Shown piece by piece: positions 59,465 through 64,000 of a stretch of 64,000 nt of DNA. Each line of letters starts with the position of its first letter. Position 1 is the first letter of the stretch. The notes under the pieces are model-generated. The model saw nothing but the letters and a program-made list of their open reading frames with translations, made no database searches and was not told the DNA's origin. The translations under genes and the position numbers were made by a program. Source of the stretch: Rotaria sordida (taxonomy: Eukaryota; Rotifera; Eurotatoria; Philodinida; Philodinidae); the NCBI GenBank assembly GCA_905250125.1, contig CAJNOL010000130.1, positions 62,001-126,000 on the forward strand, given 5' to 3'.

Positions 59465-60012
59465 GACAAAAAAGGAAAGCGAAAATTGGTCGAATTGAAT
59501 ATTGATCGAAAATTTTGTAATAAAAGAAGAAAAGCTTTTTCTTGAACAGAAGCTCGAACCCTTCGGTGTCAAGACGAAATTGATACTGATTGCATTAATA
59601 CAATGATATTATAGGAAACTAATAATTCAGACAAATAAAAAAAAGAATAGCAGTTTAGAAACTATGAGCAAGTCCTTCTAAATATTGTAGTAATGTTGGC
59701 TATCTTGCCGATGAGAGTATGTGTGAGGATGAGGACGAGATTTTAGCGATATTCTTAGACAGACAACGATACTACAGCAATTAAAAGGACTTGCTCATAA
59801 TTTCTAAACTCCGATTCTTTTTTTTAATTTTTTTAACTTATTTGTCTGAATCATTAGTTTCCTATAACATCATTGTATTAATGCAATCTGTGACAATTTC
59901 GTCTTGACACTGGAAAGTTCGAGTTTCTGTTCGAGAAAAAGCTTTTCTTCATTCATTATAAAATTTTTGATCTATATTCACTTCGACCAATTTTCGTAGA
60001 TCCGACAAAAAA
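59465..60012. mobile_element. foldback element with 9-bp target duplication (MULE-like MITE)
   Basis: GACAAAAAA at 59465-59473 is repeated at 60004-60012. Between them, arms of about 210 bases (59474 to about 59685 and about 59783-60003) are near-perfect inverted copies (CGAAAATTGGTCGAA, GGAAACTAATAATTCAGACA and GAGCAAGTCCTT blocks), leaving a spacer of about 95 bases. Ends read GGAAAGCG and, inward from the right, GGATCTACG. Long inverted arms plus a 9-bp duplication fit Mutator-like elements. No coding capacity. Confidence 0.75.
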
Positions 60013-60743
60013 AAAACCATTACTCTTGAAGACGAAGAAACATTTGAATAGAAAATAATAGATCAAATAATAGAGAACTTTTTAAATGCCTTTTTGATAT
60101 GAAAATGTTTACATTTTCTTATTTCTATATTGGAGAAAACAACGATTGGAGTACTCAAAAAACTGTAACATTTTGAAAGTAGGTTAGTTGATAACTTACA
60201 TATAGTTATTCTGGTTACATTCAAATTTTTACGTTAGATATAACTTAAAAAGTTATATAACCAACAAAAATTTCAACCCTCAAACGTTAACTGTTCAGAA
60301 AATAGTCAAATTCTACAACAAAATATACAGTGAAGTTTTTTGAGAAAATATGTGCTGTGATGATTTTTTTGTACAGATATTTCCAGTTGAACCCTACTTA
60401 AAATTATTCTTTTCAAGTATAATTTAACTTAGAAGAATTTGATAAACAAATCTAAATGTATTGTGAGCTGTTCTTGACTACTCACTTCTTATGTAGAACT
60501 AAAAAATAATTCGAACATTTTTATTGAATAAAGTCAATTTTATGATTGAATTAAGCAAAAATTGAACTATACATCATATATTTTGCTTAATATATAATGA
60601 CGTGTTAGGAAACTTTTGTTGTACAATAAAAGGGGGCACGAAGTATAATAAAATATACTACTCAAAACTATTGTTATTTTTTCGTGTCATATTTATGTAC
60701 TAAAAAGTTTCAATATCATTGATTGATATTTTATTTGTTTATT
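60013..60743. other. spacer, no gene seen
   Basis: AT-rich 3' flank of the F-box gene. Confidence 0.45.
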
Positions 60744-61949
60744 TTATTTTATTCCATTAATAATAATACGAATAGTATGCATTCGATTAATTAAATTTCG
60801 TGTAAAAAACCATGGTCGTTTAAATAATTTGACACGATCACGTACTTGTTCATGAGATAAAGTTGTTTGAAATAATGGAATACTAATTCGAATATATACA
60901 CGTCTTAATAGATGCATTTTCTCAAATAAATCTATCCAATATTGTGAATCAATTAATTTTGATGATCTTGAAGAAAAATCAAGATAAAGATACATTATAT
61001 TTGGAAAAAGTTTTAATAAATATTCTAATGTTGATATTTGAATTATACTTGAAGTTAATGTAAGTCGTGATAATAATAAACATTGTTTTACTTGTATTGA
61101 TAGTAAAAAAGGATCAGTTAGATTATTTATTATACTATTTAATGATTGAAGATTAGGTAAAAGATCAAGTATATGTAATAAATCTTCAATTTCAGAAGGT
61201 TTATCTAATGATAAATATTCTAATCGATTTAATGTTTGAGTTGTTATTTCAACATCAGTTAAAGAAACAAGTCCACGAGCACATAATCTAAGATTAATTG
61301 AACGTAATGATGGATGACGTTCAGCTGATAATAAATGTTGTGTTAATGAATATTTTCTACCTATAAATCTTTTACAAGATGTTATTGAAATTCTTTCTAA
61401 TGTAGATTTTTCAATTCGATTAAGAATTTGTATAACTAAATCAATAGAACAACGAGCTAAAGTTAATGATCGAAGTAAAATAAAACGATCCATAACCTAT
61501 ATTGATAAATACAAAAACAAAAAAAAATCTTTTTGTGATATAAAAGTAACTTACTATATCATTTACTAAAACAGTTATTTGATGTGACATTGAAGATTGA
61601 AGTGAACATATTCGACCTTTATCAATATTAGAATATATAAAATTTCCAATAAATGACGTAAAATATAATGGATCAATTTTATCAAGATTAACATGTACTT
61701 GACAATAACAAATAATTGAATTAAAACGAGAATTAAGAGAATAAAATGTTAAATAAAGTGAATATAAATCAAAATATTCAAATAATTCCATAATTAATTC
61801 ATTTGACATCGTTTCAAATGTTGAGATGTGATTAACATATTTTATTCTATTTGATAACAACCTATTGTTATTTATATGAAAGAAGAAGTATTGACAGACC
61901 TTTTTTTATCGATATTGAATTGATATAATTCATTAGTTCGTTTTGGCAT
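60744..61949 (-). CDS. F-box protein with leucine-rich-repeat-like region
   Basis: Exons 61861-61555 and 61496-60744 are well supported. An additional first exon 61949-61900 (MPKRTNELYQFNIDKKR) joins in phase through a 38-nt intron to give 369 residues; otherwise the protein starts at the Met of ETMSNELIME. The F-box is ETMSNELIMELFEYFDLYSL followed by LTFYSLNSRFNSII. The remainder shows irregular leucine-rich repeats (LLRSLTLARCSIDLV, PSLRSINLRLCARGLV, RLEYLSLDKPSE, LLPNLQSLNSI, FPNIMYLYLDFSS). F-box proteins hand substrates to SCF ubiquitin ligases through Skp1; the repeats would bind the substrate. Similar proteins form large families in bdelloid rotifers, in my recollection. Confidence 0.85.
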
Positions 61950-62507
61950 TTTGGATTTTAACAAAACTTGTTTTATATTTGTAGAAGTAAAGAACGCATT
62001 AAATAAGTATCAAGCAAAAATGTGATAATAATAATAATAATAATAATAATCGACGCAAAATCTGACTCATATCTTTACAAGAAACATACTTTTTTCTTTT
62101 TCAGCCTTATTAACGACGAAATAATAAACCAAATGTATTGTTTCAAGAATTTGGTCGAAAAATGATTATTAAATAATCGTTATAATCTTCAAGGCAAGAT
62201 ACAATGTTTTAGTATTTTGATCACACTATCGATATATATTCATCGAATACGAAAGACGTATTCTGTTTTATTGTTGTTCAAACAATCAAGTTTTACATCT
62301 GAATTAATCTGATTTACAATCCAGAAAAAGAAAACACACGAAAGACAAACCTATTTAAAAAAAACACAAAAATCATCTCGCATAGAACCATTTATTAGCA
62401 CGAAAGAAAATATCTACCTAAACGATATATATATATATCACATCCTTTTTTTTGATGCAATGAAATTCACGCAAATAAATTTTTGAAAGAACTATACAAT
62501 GTTTATT
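61950..62507. other. intergenic spacer
   Basis: Contains an (AAT)n microsatellite at about 62026-62050. It separates two minus-strand genes; no other feature seen. Confidence 0.5.
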
Positions 62508-63485
62508 TTATTTTGTAAACTGTTCTTGAGAATTAGTTGATGATGATGACGTTTGAGAATTTAGATTAGCTAAAATTGAACGAAGTTGTTGCCATGTTTG
62601 TTCATTTAATTGACGAGCAAGTGAACCTAAAAATAATTCTTGATCACTTGTAGTTGGTGATGTTGATACTGGAAGTGTAGAAAGAGAAGTAGGATAAGAA
62701 GATGTTAATGGTAAAATATTAGATGATTTTATTCCTGTCTTTTTAATAATTTCAACTCGATTATTAACAGTTGAATTTATTGATGATTCTATTTGTTTTC
62801 GTTGTTTTGGTATTTCACTATCCCATCGTGTTTGTAAACCATAAATCGGTAATTTCATTTGATAATCATTAAGAATTAATCGAACACAATGATTTTGTAT
62901 ATTAGCAACATCACGTGTTGCAGCTAATGCTATTTCATCAAAATCTTCAATACCATCATGATCAGCATCAAAACCAGCACGTGTAAATGGTAAACTTTGT
63001 GAACTAACTATTTTTTTCATTGTCCATGTTGGTGAAATATTTATATGATTTGTTTCATTATTACTATTATTATTATTATCATTATCGTCATCTTCATCAT
63101 CATCGGATTCATCAATTGGTTGTTTCATACGACGTTTTTCATAATTTTGTCGTCGACGATATTTAACATAAAGTAATAATATACGACGATATACACGACG
63201 AACATCACCAGCTAATATAGATTCACCTTGTTTTGATATTTGATTAAAATAATGTGATATGAGACGTTTTAATGATTTTAAAGTATCAACAAGTTGATTT
63301 AATTTAAGTAAATTATGTAAAGCAACTGGATTTGGACCAGATTTAAGATAATTAATATTATTTATTGAACGTGAAGATCCTGGCGGAGAAAATCGTGTAC
63401 GACCACTATTAGATAATGCAAGCTTTTTACGATTATAGCGATGTGATGATGATGATGATGATGACGATGGTGAAGTACTGTTCAT
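62508..63485 (-). CDS. low-complexity helical protein of unknown function
   Basis: One exon of 325 codons from ATG 63485 to TAA. An acceptor-like TTTAGGCAG lies directly before the ATG, so a 5' UTR intron or an upstream coding exon is possible. The N terminus is a Ser run (STSPSSSSSSSSHRY). Residues about 50-115 are helical and basic (LLKLNQLVDTLKSLKRLISH, VRRVYRRILLLYVKYRRR). An Asp/Asn-rich run follows, then FDADHDGIEDFDE, whose Asp spacing resembles a single calcium-binding loop of the thrombospondin type-3 kind or a degenerate EF-hand. The end is Ser/Thr-rich. No family recognised; the long open frame with consistent codon use supports a real gene. Confidence 0.72.
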   Translation of the reverse strand: MNSTSPSSSSSSSSHRYNRKKLALSNSGRTRFSPPGSSRSINNINYLKSGPNPVALHNLLKLNQLVDTLKSLKRLISHYFNQISKQGESILAGDVRRVYRRILLLYVKYRRRQNYEKRRMKQPIDESDDDEDDDNDNNNNSNNETNHINISPTWTMKKIVSSQSLPFTRAGFDADHDGIEDFDEIALAATRDVANIQNHCVRLILNDYQMKLPIYGLQTRWDSEIPKQRKQIESSINSTVNNRVEIIKKTGIKSSNILPLTSSYPTSLSTLPVSTSPTTSDQELFLGSLARQLNEQTWQQLRSILANLNSQTSSSSTNSQEQFTK

Positions 63486-64000
63486 ACTGCCTAAAGATAA
63501 AGAAAGACAAGCGATCTGGAAACAAACAAATAAAATAAATAGAATATCTAAACAAATAAATTAATCTAAATGAGTAATTATATAAGAATAAAATTATCGG
63601 TTTTTTTTTTCTTTATTGAAAATCTATGAAAAAAGATGTTCATTAAATTGATACTATCTATTTAATTAACATAATATTAAATAATTGATTTGATTTTTTT
63701 TTTATCAATATCAACAAAAAATAGAACATTAGAGAAACATATTTCTCATGATGAATAAAACAATAAACTAAATAAAATAGCAATGAATACTTTTGAATTA
63801 GTTCAATTTATAGAAATATTTTTGTTTCTGATTATAGGTGATTCGACGACAATGTTCTTTCATATTCAATTCTTTTGTAATCATGTATATTTTGAAGATG
63901 TGATCTACCTTTCATTAATTCATAGACTGAAGTAGTTGTAAGTAAAAATACAATGAAACCTTGTACACAAACACGAGTTCAAATCCTAAAAAAACAAATC
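63486..64000. other. 5' flank of the last gene, window edge
   Basis: On the minus strand, TACAACTACTTCAG at about 63935-63925 followed by 18 bases and a donor GTAGAT could bound a small 5' exon of the preceding gene. A tRNA-like GTTCAAATCC near 63977 has no cloverleaf that I can see. Confidence 0.3.

Noticed and set aside
1-64000. CRISPR arrays, rRNA genes, bacterial operons, LTR retrotransposons
   Set aside because: No regular spaced repeats, no rRNA-like conserved blocks, genes contain introns, and no reverse transcriptase or integrase motifs were seen.

Overview
The window is about 64 kb of very AT-rich eukaryotic DNA. Its genes are broken by short GT-AG introns, mostly about 50-80 nt, and coding stretches are visibly less AT-biased than the spacers. 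The protein set is animal: a doublecortin-domain protein, an AF9/ENL-type YEATS protein, an arrestin-domain protein with a PPxY tail, a HNK-1-type sulfotransferase, a globin, a secreted serine protease, an F-box/leucine-rich protein and a TIR-domain protein. The mix of an F-box/LRR gene, a metazoan-style TIR protein, tiny introns and many small, decayed DNA transposons most resembles a bdelloid rotifer. That assignment is inference from style and family content, not proof.

Layout. 0-3 kb holds relict exons and spacer. 3.1-4.8 kb (minus) is a three-exon globin with a putative N-acylation signal. 5-9.3 kb is spacer with microsatellites. 9.4-11.7 kb (plus) is a helical-repeat/TIR/SAM-like protein. 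12.9-14.0 kb (plus) is a five-exon single-pass membrane protein of unknown role. 15.3-16.6 kb (minus) is a secreted WxxW-domain plus S1 protease. 18-19.6 kb has small exons or relicts. 21.0 kb (plus) is a short unknown gene. 21.9-23.6 kb is a dead piggyBac element. 23.6-31.6 kb is a graveyard of degenerate repeats, foldback elements and TTAA-flanked elements. 31.9-33.3 kb (plus) is the sulfotransferase. 34.7-35.3 kb is a relict of a small secreted protein. 35.6-36.8 kb (minus) is the arrestin-domain gene. 38.5-42.2 kb (minus) is the 15-exon doublecortin-domain gene. 46.6-49.6 kb (minus) is the ten-exon AF9/ENL-like gene. 53.0-56.5 kb is a hAT transposon with an intact 8-bp target duplication and a decayed transposase. 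57.6-60 kb has a relict gene, a second TTAA element and a foldback element with a 9-bp target duplication. 60.7-61.9 kb (minus) is an F-box/LRR gene and 62.5-63.5 kb (minus) an unknown low-complexity protein.

The genes do not form a pathway or operon; they are independent neighbours separated by AT-rich spacer and transposon debris. The most notable points are the unusual domain orders (TIR followed by a SAM-like domain and a CaaX-like end; WxxW before an elastase-like protease; an acylated globin with a long insertion), the several non-autonomous DNA element families with readable ends, and stop codons in decayed coding frames at positions where tryptophan is expected. No tRNA, rRNA or CRISPR was recognised. 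All exon models were built by eye from splice signals and reading frame and have not been tested against transcripts.
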